In this document: positions 10,774 to 19,144 of the stretch, piece by piece
Layout: every line of letters starts with the position of its first letter
Numbering within the stretch: the stretch's first letter is position 1
Assembly (NCBI GenBank): GCA_018266175.1
Contig: JAFEAY010000009.1
Location: 13,701-77,700 of the forward strand
DNA from: Candidatus Dependentiae bacterium
GTDB taxonomy: Bacteria; Babelota; Babeliae; Babelales; RVW-14
Direction of reading: 5' to 3'
DNA: 64,000 nucleotides
The notes under the pieces: generated by a model
Told to the model about the DNA's origin: nothing
Databases searched by the model: none
The model's input: only the letters and a program-made list of their open reading frames with translations
Made by a program: the position numbers and the translations under genes

Positions 10774-10779
10774 TACAAT
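10774..10779 (+). promoter_or_regulatory. Extended -10 element of helicase gene
   Basis: TGTTACAAT: the TACAAT hexamer at 10774-10779 is preceded by TGT. Transcription would start near 10786, which argues that the TTG at 10788 is not the start codon and favours ATG 10806. Confidence 0.45.
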
Positions 10780-10805
10780 AGCCAAACTTGCAAGAAAATA
10801 GAAGT

Positions 10806-13274
10806 ATGAAACAACGATTGCATATTATGAACCACTCACTCACTCAGTCTTTTAATGATTTTTTATCGGCACAACTCAATGCTCAACAACAAAAAGCTGT
10901 TCTGCAAAAAAGCGGCGGCATTCTTGTTATTGCGGGTGCAGGATCGGGCAAAACAAGAATTATTACTTCACGGATTGCAAATCTTATTTTGAATGAAGAT
11001 GTTCAACCAAAAAGCATTGTTGCCCTTACCTTTACCAACAAGGCCGCCGGTGAGATGAAAGAACGACTTGAGCGTTTTTTTCAGGGTCAGTATGCACTTC
11101 CATTTGTTGGAACTTTTCATTCCTATTGTTTGCTTTTGCTCAGATCAAATCCAACACTTCTGCCCTATGCACAATTTTCTATCCTTGATTCGGATGACCA
11201 GTTAGCACTGATCAATCGAATTGTGAAACAACATAACTTGGGTAAATTTGCAACAGCGTCACAACTGTGCGCCCAAATTTCCAACGTAAAAAATAAAGCA
11301 TTTATGGGTATGAGCATTGAAGAATTTGCAACGCCTATGCTTCGTGAAGTTTATGCAACGTATGAAGAAGAAAAAGCACAAGCACACTGTTTCGACTTTG
11401 ATGACTTGATTTTGCAAGTGCTCACGCTTTTTAAAAAGAATGATGAATTCAGAGCAAAATTTCAGCAACGAGTGCGTCACATTTTAGTCGATGAATACCA
11501 AGACACAAGTCATGTGCAACACCAGCTCCTCAAGTACATGGGACTTGATACTTCAAATAAATTTGCAGTCGATTCATTATGTGCAGTTGGTGATGAGGAT
11601 CAATCAATTTACTCATGGCGCGGCGCAACGGTCACGAACATGCTCAAATTTGAAAACGACTTTGCACCGGTTACTATGATTAAAGTTGAGCAAAATTACC
11701 GGTCCGTTGAACCAATTTTACAAGTTGCCAACAGCGTTATTTCCAATAATCGACTCCGTAATCCAAAAAATTTATGGTCCGATAAACAGGCAAAAAATCG
11801 TATTATTGTTTTAAAATGCCGCTCATCTGAACAAGAAGCGGAAGCAATTGCGCTCTTTTTAAAGTCACTGCCCTCATCAACAACGCGAAGCGAAGTTGCG
11901 ATCTTGTACCGCACTCATTTTCAATCGCGCTCAATTGAAGAAGCACTTATTCACCATGCGATTCCTTATAAAATAATTGGTGGTATCCGTTTTTATGAAC
12001 GTAAAGAGATTAAAGACCTTTTGGCATATCTACGCTTGATTACCAACCCGTACGATAAAATCAGCCTATTGCGTGTTATCAATTGCCCAACACGTGGTCT
12101 TGGCAAAAAGTTTGAAGAAGATTTAATTAACACCTGGCAGCAACAACGCTTTCTTGACTTCAAGCAACTTCTTCCGATTATGACTGAGCACGAAACCGGG
12201 GTAAAGCGGGCCTCAATTCAAGAATTTATATCCTTCTTTCAAGATCTTGATAAAGATATGTTGCCCAACCAGGCACTCCAACACATCATCAATCGTACCG
12301 AATATTTGAATTATCTACGCACTTCGTTTGATGCAAAAGAGGCTGAAACAAAAATTGAAAACGTTAAAGAGTTGCTTCAGTCGGTCTGCTTGTATGAAAG
12401 CACCCGTAAAGACCCAGGACAGGCAACCCTTGAAAATTTCTTACATGAAGTAACGCTCCTTCAAGAACAAATTCATGATGAGGAAGATGGCGACCAAGTG
12501 CAGATGATGACGCTTCATGCCGCTAAAGGTCTTGAATTTAAAATTGTTTTGCTCTCAGGCCTTGATGAAGGAATTTTGCCAAGCTCTCGCTCACTCAATG
12601 CACCTGATGCGCTTGAAGAAGAACGACGACTCTTTTATGTGGGGATCACCCGTGCTCAAGAATATCTCTTGATGTTTTGTGCCAATTTTCGCAACACATT
12701 TGGACAAATTGTTGATCAAGTTCCTTCTCGCTTTGTCAGCGAAATGCCGAGTGGTTTGGTAATGCATGCCGATATTGAAAAAATGTACCCAAGCCAAATG
12801 TCACCCTTTTTCACGCGCCTTTTGGGCGGTGTACCAGTTGAAAGCAGTTTGGTTACTTTTAATCAAAGCCCTTCCCGGTCAAGCGCATCACGACCAAGCT
12901 CTACAAACAATAATAATTCAATCCAAAATCACACCAAAAATTATGGTACTCCTCGTTCAACATCAAATTTACAGCCTTACGGTTTTACATCCAGACCATC
13001 AACAAAACCTACATCTCGTTCATCAATAATGGGATCACGCCCAACGGGGACCGCACAATCGAATAAGACATCGCAAAGCAGTGCACCGGTGAGCGTACCG
13101 AGCTCTTCATTTTCAGGTGGAGGCTGGGCAAAGAACCAGACGGTGCAGCATGCGAAATTTGGAACCGGGATTATCGTGTTAGTTGAAAAAGCTGATGGCG
13201 ATGACTATTACATCACCGCCTTGTTTAGAGCTGGTAAGAAGAAGATTCTTTCAAGCTTTTTGAGCAAGGGTTAG
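10806..13274 (+). CDS. uvrD: UvrD/PcrA-family superfamily 1 DNA helicase
   Basis: A 3'-5' DNA helicase of the UvrD/PcrA family, acting in nucleotide-excision and mismatch repair and in clearing replication obstacles. Motifs appear in order: Walker A AGAGSGKT (43-50), FTNKAAGEMKERL, motif II VDEYQDTSHVQ, motif III GDEDQSIYSWRGA, QNYRS, motif V MTLHAAKGLEFK and motif VI ERRLFYVGITRA. After a Ser/Pro/Thr/Asn-rich linker of roughly 110 residues comes a Tudor-like C-terminal domain (VQHAKFGTGIIV...), known in PcrA to bind RNA polymerase. Length is 822 residues from ATG 10806; ATG 10830 is an alternative. The long low-complexity linker is unusual in length. Gene stands alone between convergent and divergent neighbours. 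Confidence 0.95.
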   Translation: MKQRLHIMNHSLTQSFNDFLSAQLNAQQQKAVLQKSGGILVIAGAGSGKTRIITSRIANLILNEDVQPKSIVALTFTNKAAGEMKERLERFFQGQYALPFVGTFHSYCLLLLRSNPTLLPYAQFSILDSDDQLALINRIVKQHNLGKFATASQLCAQISNVKNKAFMGMSIEEFATPMLREVYATYEEEKAQAHCFDFDDLILQVLTLFKKNDEFRAKFQQRVRHILVDEYQDTSHVQHQLLKYMGLDTSNKFAVDSLCAVGDEDQSIYSWRGATVTNMLKFENDFAPVTMIKVEQNYRSVEPILQVANSVISNNRLRNPKNLWSDKQAKNRIIVLKCRSSEQEAEAIALFLKSLPSSTTRSEVAILYRTHFQSRSIEEALIHHAIPYKIIGGIRFYERKEIKDLLAYLRLITNPYDKISLLRVINCPTRGLGKKFEEDLINTWQQQRFLDFKQLLPIMTEHETGVKRASIQEFISFFQDLDKDMLPNQALQHIINRTEYLNYLRTSFDAKEAETKIENVKELLQSVCLYESTRKDPGQATLENFLHEVTLLQEQIHDEEDGDQVQMMTLHAAKGLEFKIVLLSGLDEGILPSSRSLNAPDALEEERRLFYVGITRAQEYLLMFCANFRNTFGQIVDQVPSRFVSEMPSGLVMHADIEKMYPSQMSPFFTRLLGGVPVESSLVTFNQSPSRSSASRPSSTNNNNSIQNHTKNYGTPRSTSNLQPYGFTSRPSTKPTSRSSIMGSRPTGTAQSNKTSQSSAPVSVPSSSFSGGGWAKNQTVQHAKFGTGIIVLVEKADGDDYYITALFRAGKKKILSSFLSKG

Positions 13275-13388
13275 AAAAATCAAATCTTCACAAGCAGATA
13301 CTATTTAAAAGCTTAGCAGGAATAATAGTACATCATATCCGTGTTCAGGCGTGGCTCTCCCAATCAAATTAATTTCTTGATTTGCCTA

Positions 13389-13418
13389 ATATCTCGGAGT
13401 ATATTCCGAAATATTTTT
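13389..13418. terminator. Terminator hairpin between helicase and ankyrin genes
   Basis: ATATCTCGGA (13389-13398) pairs with TCCGAAATAT (13405-13414) with one mismatch and a 6-base loop, then TTTT and a T-rich stretch. It lies in the gap between two convergent genes and can serve the plus-strand helicase gene. Confidence 0.6.
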
Positions 13419-13450
13419 CATTTTTTTCCCATTTTCATCAACTTATAGGA

Positions 13451-14368
13451 TTAACTTTTCTTTTGAATACCCCAAAGCTGCGCGGGAATTTCACCTTTTC
13501 TGCTTACAATATTGTGATAAGCACCTCTGCTAAAAAGGTATCGACAAACAGCATGATGCATATTAAAGCAAGCCCAGTGTAAAGGAGTCCAGCCCATATC
13601 ATCTTGCGCATTAGGAAATGCTCGTGCATCGATTAATTCGATAATAACCTGCTCATGAGAGTTTTTTCCAAGCTCAAATCGATTATATGCAATAGCAAGA
13701 TGAAGCGGCGTGCTGCCATGTCGATCACGCTCATTAACGTTTGCACCATAGGCAATAAGCAATTTAACCAGAGCAAGGTTACCCGTTATTACCGCCTCGT
13801 GAAGGGGAGTTCTGAGATGAGCACCCCTGATATCTACCGGTATTGCGTGGGATCTAAGATGTTCTAAAAAAAGTGTACTTATTTCTAATTTTTCTTGCTG
13901 AACAGCCATGTGCAAAGGGGTCTGTTCAAGCCTATCCCATACAAATGGCAATGCCCCCTTTCCGAGCAAAAGCTTGATAATTTCAACAAAACCATGCTCA
14001 ACCGCACAATGCAGCGGTGTTCTGTAATCACTATTTTGGGCATTAACCATTGCGCCGTTACACACAAGAAGCTCAACCGTACTTAATAATTCACATTGAG
14101 AAAAACGAATAAGGCTATGGAGAGGTGTATCATGACACATAACATCACGCTCATTAATATCTCTGCCTGATGCCAAAGCATCAAGAATTTCTTGATGCAT
14201 CAACTCAACTTGCGCCTGATTTGTTTCATCTTTATACATAATTATGTCTCGAAGAGGCCGCGAGACTGGAGGAAAAGAAGGAGCTAAAGCCTGCATAGCA
14301 TTCACACTTCCATCAAAGCAGCTAATCCCCATAAGAACACTCAAGAATAAATTGAGCCTAATTTTCAT
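13451..14368 (-). CDS. Exported ankyrin-repeat protein
   Basis: The product (305 residues from ATG 14368) has a signal peptide of about 24 residues ending GSVNA and six ankyrin repeats marked by TPLH at regular spacing (DTPLHSL, RTPLHCA, QTPLHMA, RTPLHEA, STPLHLA, WTPLHWA). The repeats run from about residue 75 to the C-terminus, leaving little else. Ankyrin repeats are protein-binding scaffolds and are often host-directed in intracellular bacteria; the signal peptide says the protein leaves the cytoplasm. No enzymatic part is seen. ATG 14368 follows AAGGG at 8 bp; the TTG two codons upstream is not needed. Its binding partner is unknown. Confidence 0.85.
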   Translation of the reverse strand: MKIRLNLFLSVLMGISCFDGSVNAMQALAPSFPPVSRPLRDIIMYKDETNQAQVELMHQEILDALASGRDINERDVMCHDTPLHSLIRFSQCELLSTVELLVCNGAMVNAQNSDYRTPLHCAVEHGFVEIIKLLLGKGALPFVWDRLEQTPLHMAVQQEKLEISTLFLEHLRSHAIPVDIRGAHLRTPLHEAVITGNLALVKLLIAYGANVNERDRHGSTPLHLAIAYNRFELGKNSHEQVIIELIDARAFPNAQDDMGWTPLHWACFNMHHAVCRYLFSRGAYHNIVSRKGEIPAQLWGIQKKS

Positions 14369-14576
14369 AACCAAAACCCTTTTATAAACTGTATTTATTT
14401 TTCATATTAAAAATGACTGGGTGCTGAGTATAGAAAATCAGAAGGTCGTGTCAATTAAATCTAGCGATAATAGCGTTTGACAATAGAACCACAAGCTACT
14501 ACATTAAGCTTCTTTATAGATTAAACAAAACCATCTAAGTTTTCAGCCTGAAAATATTTTTACTGCGAAAACCTGT

Positions 14577-15662
14577 ATGAAAACATTAAAAAACTTTTGC
14601 TTATTACTTTTTTTTCTTATTCTTGGGAACAGCTTACTCAGAGCACAACCCAACAATATTAATCCTCAGATAACCACACCTTATGAGCAAGTATCCACAG
14701 CAACAGCTGAAAGCTCAGATTCATCAATAGCGCTCCTCAAGACGCTTCTTTCAATTTTGACTTGTGAGCTTATTGCGCTATCTGCTGATGAGCACAGTAA
14801 AATGATCCTCAATGAGCAATACAGTGGATACAATCTATTAAAAAACTTCGCCGATAATTATGGTTCATTACTTATTACTACCCTATGCCATGAGCTTGGA
14901 CATGCACTAGCTGCAAAAGTAATTAATGGAGACCCAATCGATATTCACGTCGGGAGCAATACAAATTCAGGCAAGCCAATGCTCAGCATTGGAGGAATAT
15001 CAGTTGATGGATTTGATCCACGCAAGGGTTATAGCTGCCATACAGCTCCTCAGGATAACCCAGCGCAGCTTAATGCAACACTTGACCAACTCGTGCAAGG
15101 AGCGAGAGATTTTCCTGCAAATAAATCAAGCCAGGAAAATCGAACTGCAAACATCCAAGAGCTTGTTAACCAGCTCAGAAGATCGCCCGCATTTCAAGAT
15201 CTCAAAAAAAATATTGTACAAGTAAATCCAAAAAAACAGGCCGTTGTTTTACTTGCTGGCGGTATTGGTGGCATTATTGGCCGCTTTGCAACTAAAGCAA
15301 TAAGCCACCTGTTAACACATCGTGACCAAATTGGAAGATTATCCTTTAAAAAATCGTTCAGTCGAGCAGCTGCGCACGCACTCAAGCCTGATCATATTTA
15401 TATGAATCAATTGATGAATATGTTCGTCCCCTTTCATGTTGAAGGAGGAAAAAGTGATGCAACCAAGCTTTGGGAAGAATGTGTTGGTATTAATTCAGAG
15501 CTCATTCAAGCGGTTCAGAATATTGCTCCGGGTATTGAAATGGGCACAGAACTCTATCTTGCACATGCTCAAGCAATAAACCCAGATGCTGACTCAAGAA
15601 CTAAAGCTCTTATTGCTCTTCTGAACTATCTTTCTGGCGGGCTTATACATGTGCATGTTTAA
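14577..15662 (+). CDS. Exported HExxH metalloprotease-like protein (M50-like motif)
   Basis: A 361-residue protein with a signal peptide (residues 1-23, ending LLRA). In a hydrophobic setting it carries LLITTLCHELGHALAAK, an HExxH zinc motif at 105-109 in the H-E-L-G-H-A form typical of site-2 (M50) proteases. A second hydrophobic, glycine-rich helix VVLLAGGIGGIIGRFATK lies around residues 222-239, recalling the G-rich helix of M50 proteins. The third zinc ligand is not obvious; the normal M50 LDG/NPDG motif is missing, though the very last part has ALLNYLSGGL. It could be an atypical membrane protease or an inactive relative. It overlaps the next gene by 14 bp, so the two are probably co-translated. 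Confidence 0.6.
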   Translation: MKTLKNFCLLLFFLILGNSLLRAQPNNINPQITTPYEQVSTATAESSDSSIALLKTLLSILTCELIALSADEHSKMILNEQYSGYNLLKNFADNYGSLLITTLCHELGHALAAKVINGDPIDIHVGSNTNSGKPMLSIGGISVDGFDPRKGYSCHTAPQDNPAQLNATLDQLVQGARDFPANKSSQENRTANIQELVNQLRRSPAFQDLKKNIVQVNPKKQAVVLLAGGIGGIIGRFATKAISHLLTHRDQIGRLSFKKSFSRAAAHALKPDHIYMNQLMNMFVPFHVEGGKSDATKLWEECVGINSELIQAVQNIAPGIEMGTELYLAHAQAINPDADSRTKALIALLNYLSGGLIHVHV

Positions 15663-16758
15663 ATCACTTCTTATAACGATCATCACCACATTTTTTACCC
15701 ACAATGCTCAACCTCAAAGTGTACTGCCTGAAAAAACATCCGCAGGCTACACCTATCAAGAAATTATAACCGACTTACATAAACCTGAAATCCCAACCAA
15801 AACTACGGTCATTTATGCTCATGGATTTGGTGGTAACGGCCTCCTGGGCCATCTGCAGTACACCAAAGGAACAGAGCATCTTCTTGGCTATTTTTATCAC
15901 AATCAAAAGTGTAATTTTAGTACATGGAATTTTTTATTTGATACAGAAAAACATAATATCATTTCATTTAATTTTCAGGATATTCTCATTAATCTTGGCA
16001 TCTATGGCAGTATTCCCAACCCTTTCCTCACACATCTTGCGCAACGTGATGATATTGATCAACTTCTTAAAGCAATTAACAATGCCGCTAACCAAACGGT
16101 TATTGGCTTTGGCGTTTCACGTGGTGCTGCAACCTGGATCACAACGCTAGGGACCAAGCCGATTGCCAAAAAGGTTGGTTGCCTCGTTTTAGAATCGCCT
16201 TTTTCATCTATGAAGAATGTAATGCTTTTTCAGGTTATTCATTTTATTCTTGAAGCAATAAGACCATTATTTCCAAGTATAGATCCGGAACATCATGCTT
16301 CTATGATTATGAAGAATTTTTTTACAAGCTACCAGATGGACGGCATTCAACCAATTGATGCTATTGAAAATATCAGCAAAGATATCCCCATCTTATTAGT
16401 CCACTCAAAAGAAGATGCTATCATTCCAATTAACAACTCTCGGCATCTTTACAATAAACTTCGGGAGTCTGGACATACTAAGATATTTTTACTTGAGCTT
16501 GATCACGGAAAACATGCATCACTCCTTAAAGGACCTCAGGGACTTCTCTATGCTCGAGTTGTTCACGCTTTTTTTAAACATTGGAACATTCCATATGATC
16601 CAATTTTGGCAGCAGGAATAAATCTTGATGAATATCAACCAGCCATAAGCATGGTCCACAAAAACCTTCAAGATGAAGCGATCTCTTCAAAAATAAAACA
16701 AAATAAGAGTTCACTCTTTGAAGTGTGCTACTCTTTTTCATTTGATTCATGGCTTTAA
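15649..16758 (+). CDS. Exported alpha/beta-hydrolase
   Basis: A 369-residue alpha/beta-hydrolase with an N-terminal signal peptide (about 1-22). Clear catalytic features are the oxyanion-loop strand TTVIYAHGFGGNG (HGFGG 58-62), the nucleophile elbow GFGVSRGA with Ser157, the acid segment LLVHSKEDAIIP and the histidine loop LELDHGKHASL. This is the full catalytic triad layout of serine hydrolases such as esterases and dienelactone-hydrolase-like enzymes. The start codon lies inside the end of the metalloprotease-like gene (ATGTGCATGTTTAA), so translation is coupled; ATG 15655 is an alternative. The substrate is unknown. It is unrelated in motif detail to the other hydrolase at 3714-4943. Confidence 0.8.
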   Translation: MCMFKSLLITIITTFFTHNAQPQSVLPEKTSAGYTYQEIITDLHKPEIPTKTTVIYAHGFGGNGLLGHLQYTKGTEHLLGYFYHNQKCNFSTWNFLFDTEKHNIISFNFQDILINLGIYGSIPNPFLTHLAQRDDIDQLLKAINNAANQTVIGFGVSRGAATWITTLGTKPIAKKVGCLVLESPFSSMKNVMLFQVIHFILEAIRPLFPSIDPEHHASMIMKNFFTSYQMDGIQPIDAIENISKDIPILLVHSKEDAIIPINNSRHLYNKLRESGHTKIFLLELDHGKHASLLKGPQGLLYARVVHAFFKHWNIPYDPILAAGINLDEYQPAISMVHKNLQDEAISSKIKQNKSSLFEVCYSFSFDSWL

Positions 16759-16774
16759 ATAAAAAAAGCAAAAA

Positions 16775-17485
16775 CTATACACAAAATGGTTCAGTTAAAT
16801 TTTCTTGATATTCATTCATTGTGAACGACATTGCTTCGTTAAATTCTTTGAACAAAGAGTTTACGCGCTCAAGCTCTTCAGGGGTATTGCGTGAATCCCA
16901 ATCCCCTATTTTAAAAACCAGATGGCAGGCAAGCGCTTGCCCCTTGTAATTGAGCATGCCACCCTGAGCGATCAGCTTTTTCATAGGAGTTGTGCGCGAA
17001 ATAACAATATCTTTGCCCATTTCATAACCAGTAGGCAGTTGGACTCCATTTCCAGGAATAATGAAAAGCCCTTCATCAATATTCACCAACTCATAATGCC
17101 GCTGCTGAATGCGCGGGTTAGTAGGGATATACGGACCTTTCCATTTTTCAGGATACGCAAGATTAAGGCAGCCAATTTCTGATCCAACAAATTTTTCCAC
17201 CGTCAAAAAATCGATTGAACAACGCTCGCATGAAATATTAAGAATGTTGCAATGCGAATCAATTTTTTTAAAAATTTTTGCCATTTTTTGTAAATCTTCA
17301 CTCATCACGGAAGCGATAAAATAGGGCTTGTTATTGGCAACCCTAAAAATAAAAATTGCAGCTAAAACAAGCAACATTGTTGAGCTAAACATAGTAAAAT
17401 ATTTTTTTAAAAAACTCTTTGCGGGCGCAACATGCCTATCAACTTGCGCATCGAGTGTTCTGATTACATCATCAATTTTCTTCAT
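16775..17485 (-). CDS. Single-span membrane protein of unknown function
   Basis: I do not recognise this 236-residue protein with certainty. It has a cytoplasmic N-terminus of about 30 residues, one membrane helix (about 33-48, STMLLVLAAIFIF) and an extracytoplasmic domain containing four cysteines (residues about 80-105: CNILNISCERC and C in EIGCLNLAYP). The segment EKWKGPYIPTNPR recalls the W-x-G-P-Y motif of type II secretion/type IV major pseudopilins, but the N-terminus lacks the prepilin peptidase site. A pseudopilin-like fold is only a guess. The ATG at 17485 has a strong AAGGGGA ribosome site. Its stop is 16 bp from the convergent hydrolase stop. Confidence 0.6.
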   Translation of the reverse strand: MKKIDDVIRTLDAQVDRHVAPAKSFLKKYFTMFSSTMLLVLAAIFIFRVANNKPYFIASVMSEDLQKMAKIFKKIDSHCNILNISCERCSIDFLTVEKFVGSEIGCLNLAYPEKWKGPYIPTNPRIQQRHYELVNIDEGLFIIPGNGVQLPTGYEMGKDIVISRTTPMKKLIAQGGMLNYKGQALACHLVFKIGDWDSRNTPEELERVNSLFKEFNEAMSFTMNEYQENLTEPFCV

Positions 17486-17568
17486 TATATCCCCTTCTCC
17501 CAGTAAAAAATCGCCCCCCTCACACCGTTTACTCTACATAAAGTGATCAGTGAAAATAAATGAATCAA

Positions 17569-17601
17569 TAAAAAAAGGTGCTATTCATTATGAATAACAC
17601 C
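17569..17601 (-). terminator. Terminator of the small ankyrin-like gene
   Basis: On the minus strand GGTGTTATTC pairs with GAATAGCACC (one wobble) around ATAAT and is followed by seven T. It occupies 17577-17601 with the U-tract at 17569-17576, about 45 bp after the stop of the gene at 17645. Confidence 0.85.
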
Positions 17602-17644
17602 CCATGCTATTTGTTGAGATTAATTGAAACAACTGATTTATACG

Positions 17645-18121
17645 TTACTTTAACCCTAAAATACTCGCCACTTTTATCGCAAGATCCTGAGGCAATTGCG
17701 CAAAATCAAGCGCACCATTACCGTGACAAACACGCGAAAGTTGCTCAAGATCCCCATACTCATTAACAACTCTTCTGGGTGTTGCTTTAAACACTCTCAA
17801 AACTTGTATAAACTCACTCATACTAATCGTCTTTAGATGCAACGCACTAAAAAGATCATGCAGATCTTCAAGCTCTTGCATTGCCAAGATCGTGCATATG
17901 CAACCGATTTCTATATTCTGAATTTGGTTCATCTCTAAAAGATCTGCAATAACGTTATGATTCCCCTGCCTGAGGGCATACTCCAGCGCTGCACCATTAT
18001 ACACATCGATATAATCCTGTGCAGTTGCATGAAGGGGCATGTATTGAGGCATAGCTGATTCAACTGGTACAGATAAAGTAAGAATAACAACTAAACAACA
18101 GAGTGAAAAAAAATATTTCAT
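17645..18121 (-). CDS. Small exported protein with ankyrin-like helices
   Basis: A 158-residue protein with a clear signal peptide (residues 1-22, ending VESA). The mature part has one stretch resembling an ankyrin unit (NGAALEYALRQGNHNVIADLLE, shortened here as GAALEYALRQGNHNVIADL, about residues 42-62) and a helical tail without further repeats. It sits 80 bp downstream of an ankyrin gene on the same strand and may be a decayed or minimal member of the same secreted family. The ribosome site is GAAGG before ATG 18121. No function can be given beyond probable protein binding. Confidence 0.7.
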   Translation of the reverse strand: MKYFFSLCCLVVILTLSVPVESAMPQYMPLHATAQDYIDVYNGAALEYALRQGNHNVIADLLEMNQIQNIEIGCICTILAMQELEDLHDLFSALHLKTISMSEFIQVLRVFKATPRRVVNEYGDLEQLSRVCHGNGALDFAQLPQDLAIKVASILGLK

Positions 18122-18201
18122 TAAAAAAACCTTCTAAATAGGTATACAAACAGCTCTTCGTCTTGCTTAAAAATGCAATTTAAAAAATAGATGCTTTCTG
18201 A

Positions 18202-18906
18202 TTATTCATGTTCATTCGGTAAATCCGATACAATAATCGTAAACGGAATTCGAATAATTGGGTTTTGTCTCTCTGGACTAATACCGCAATTCTCAAGGGC
18301 ATTCATATATATTTCATATTGCTCAGGTGCTATGCCCTCATTTGTCATAATAATAGACTCATCCTGACAATTAGGTCCGTGACAAAAACATTTTTGGACA
18401 GATTTGAACTGATTGAGCAATCCTACTAAAAAATCTATATCCCACGTTCCATTGAGAACTTGCTCTATGCAAGTACCAAGCGTGTTATAATCATTTTGTC
18501 GTGCTAAATCTGCAAGCGTTGCACCTTTTGGTGTCATTTGACGTAGATCTGCGCCACGCTTAACAAGCGTTACAATAGACGCGTGCTGACCATATGCTAC
18601 AGCGCATACGAGGGGTGTATGTTTGCTACGGTCAAGGTCATCAACGGCACAACCATTATCAAGAAAAAACTCTAATACTTTTGTATAACCATGCTTTGCA
18701 GCATGATGAGCTCCTGTTTTTGCATCAGAATATCGGTATGTTGCATTAATAGAAGAGCCTTGAGCAAAAATGTGTTCTAAGATTTTTTCTTCATTATTTG
18801 ATTGCTCCCACATCTGCCGTGGAACTACTTCAATACCCACTGCATATGAACTGTGAGCAATCATAACTAATCCAAATAAACTCATTAAACCAATTTGCTT
18901 AAACAT
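18202..18906 (-). CDS. Exported ankyrin-repeat protein (tandem copy A)
   Basis: A 234-residue protein with a signal peptide (1-22, ending SSYA) and about three ankyrin repeats (residues 55-150: TGAHHAAKHGYTKVLEFFL, HTPLVCAVAYGQHASIVTLV, GATLADLARQND). The pre-repeat segment RQMWEQSNNEEKILEHI and the following YRYSDAKTGAHHAAKHGY match the same region of the ankyrin protein at 19145-19903 (EQMWQSVVDEKIVECI, FRYFDSSSALHYAAKRGF), so the two are paralogs. A Cys-rich part (CFCHGPNC) follows the repeats. AAGGAG precedes ATG 18906. The duplication that made it also copied the end of the neighbouring glycosyltransferase gene (see 18947-19014). Confidence 0.85.
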   Translation of the reverse strand: MFKQIGLMSLFGLVMIAHSSYAVGIEVVPRQMWEQSNNEEKILEHIFAQGSSINATYRYSDAKTGAHHAAKHGYTKVLEFFLDNGCAVDDLDRSKHTPLVCAVAYGQHASIVTLVKRGADLRQMTPKGATLADLARQNDYNTLGTCIEQVLNGTWDIDFLVGLLNQFKSVQKCFCHGPNCQDESIIMTNEGIAPEQYEIYMNALENCGISPERQNPIIRIPFTIIVSDLPNEHE

Positions 18907-18946
18907 AAACTCTCCTTAAAAAAGATGTAGTAACTAGACGTGGAAA

Positions 18947-19014
18947 GTTTATGGTAAAAGATGCCGCATATCAAGAACAATATATCGACCTAGACGAGTA
19001 TCCCAAGCAATAAA
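18947..19014 (-). pseudogene. Relic of a glycosyltransferase 3' end
   Basis: These 68 bp align without gaps to 19942-20009, the last codons and stop of the glycosyltransferase gene, with 59 identical positions. On the minus strand it still reads AWDTRLGRYIVLDMRHLLP then stop, against SWDTRLGRYIVLDVKHLLS in the intact gene, so most changes are silent or conservative. The relic stop lies 42 bp before the ankyrin start at 18906; in the intact copy the gap is 40 bp before 19903. Upstream of 19014 no further homology is visible. It is what remains after a tandem duplication and deletion. Confidence 0.85.
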
Positions 19015-19074
19015 TTATTGAATGAGAACTAGAGAATTATGATTTACTGGATACCTCGATTGGCTAAAAGTTAT

Positions 19075-19092
19075 CTCACCGCTCGTGGTGAG
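19075..19092. terminator. Hairpin downstream of ankyrin copy B
   Basis: CTCACC (19075-19080) and GGTGAG (19087-19092) form a 6-bp stem with a 6-base loop. TGTTTTTT follows on the plus strand and ATAACTTTT on the minus strand. It lies 53 bp after the stop of the minus-strand ankyrin gene and may end that transcript. Confidence 0.5.
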
Positions 19093-19144
19093 TGTTTTTT
19101 GAGGCTCTACCGAACAAAATGTATCGAACCATCAAAGCAATTCC

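Noticed and set aside
17578-17766. 62-codon plus-strand frame
   Set aside because: Lies on a terminator hairpin and the end of the minus-strand gene; antisense shadow.
19021-19140. Possible mobile-element end between the ankyrin genes
   Set aside because: A hairpin followed by T-tract explains the structure; no transposase or terminal repeats are present.
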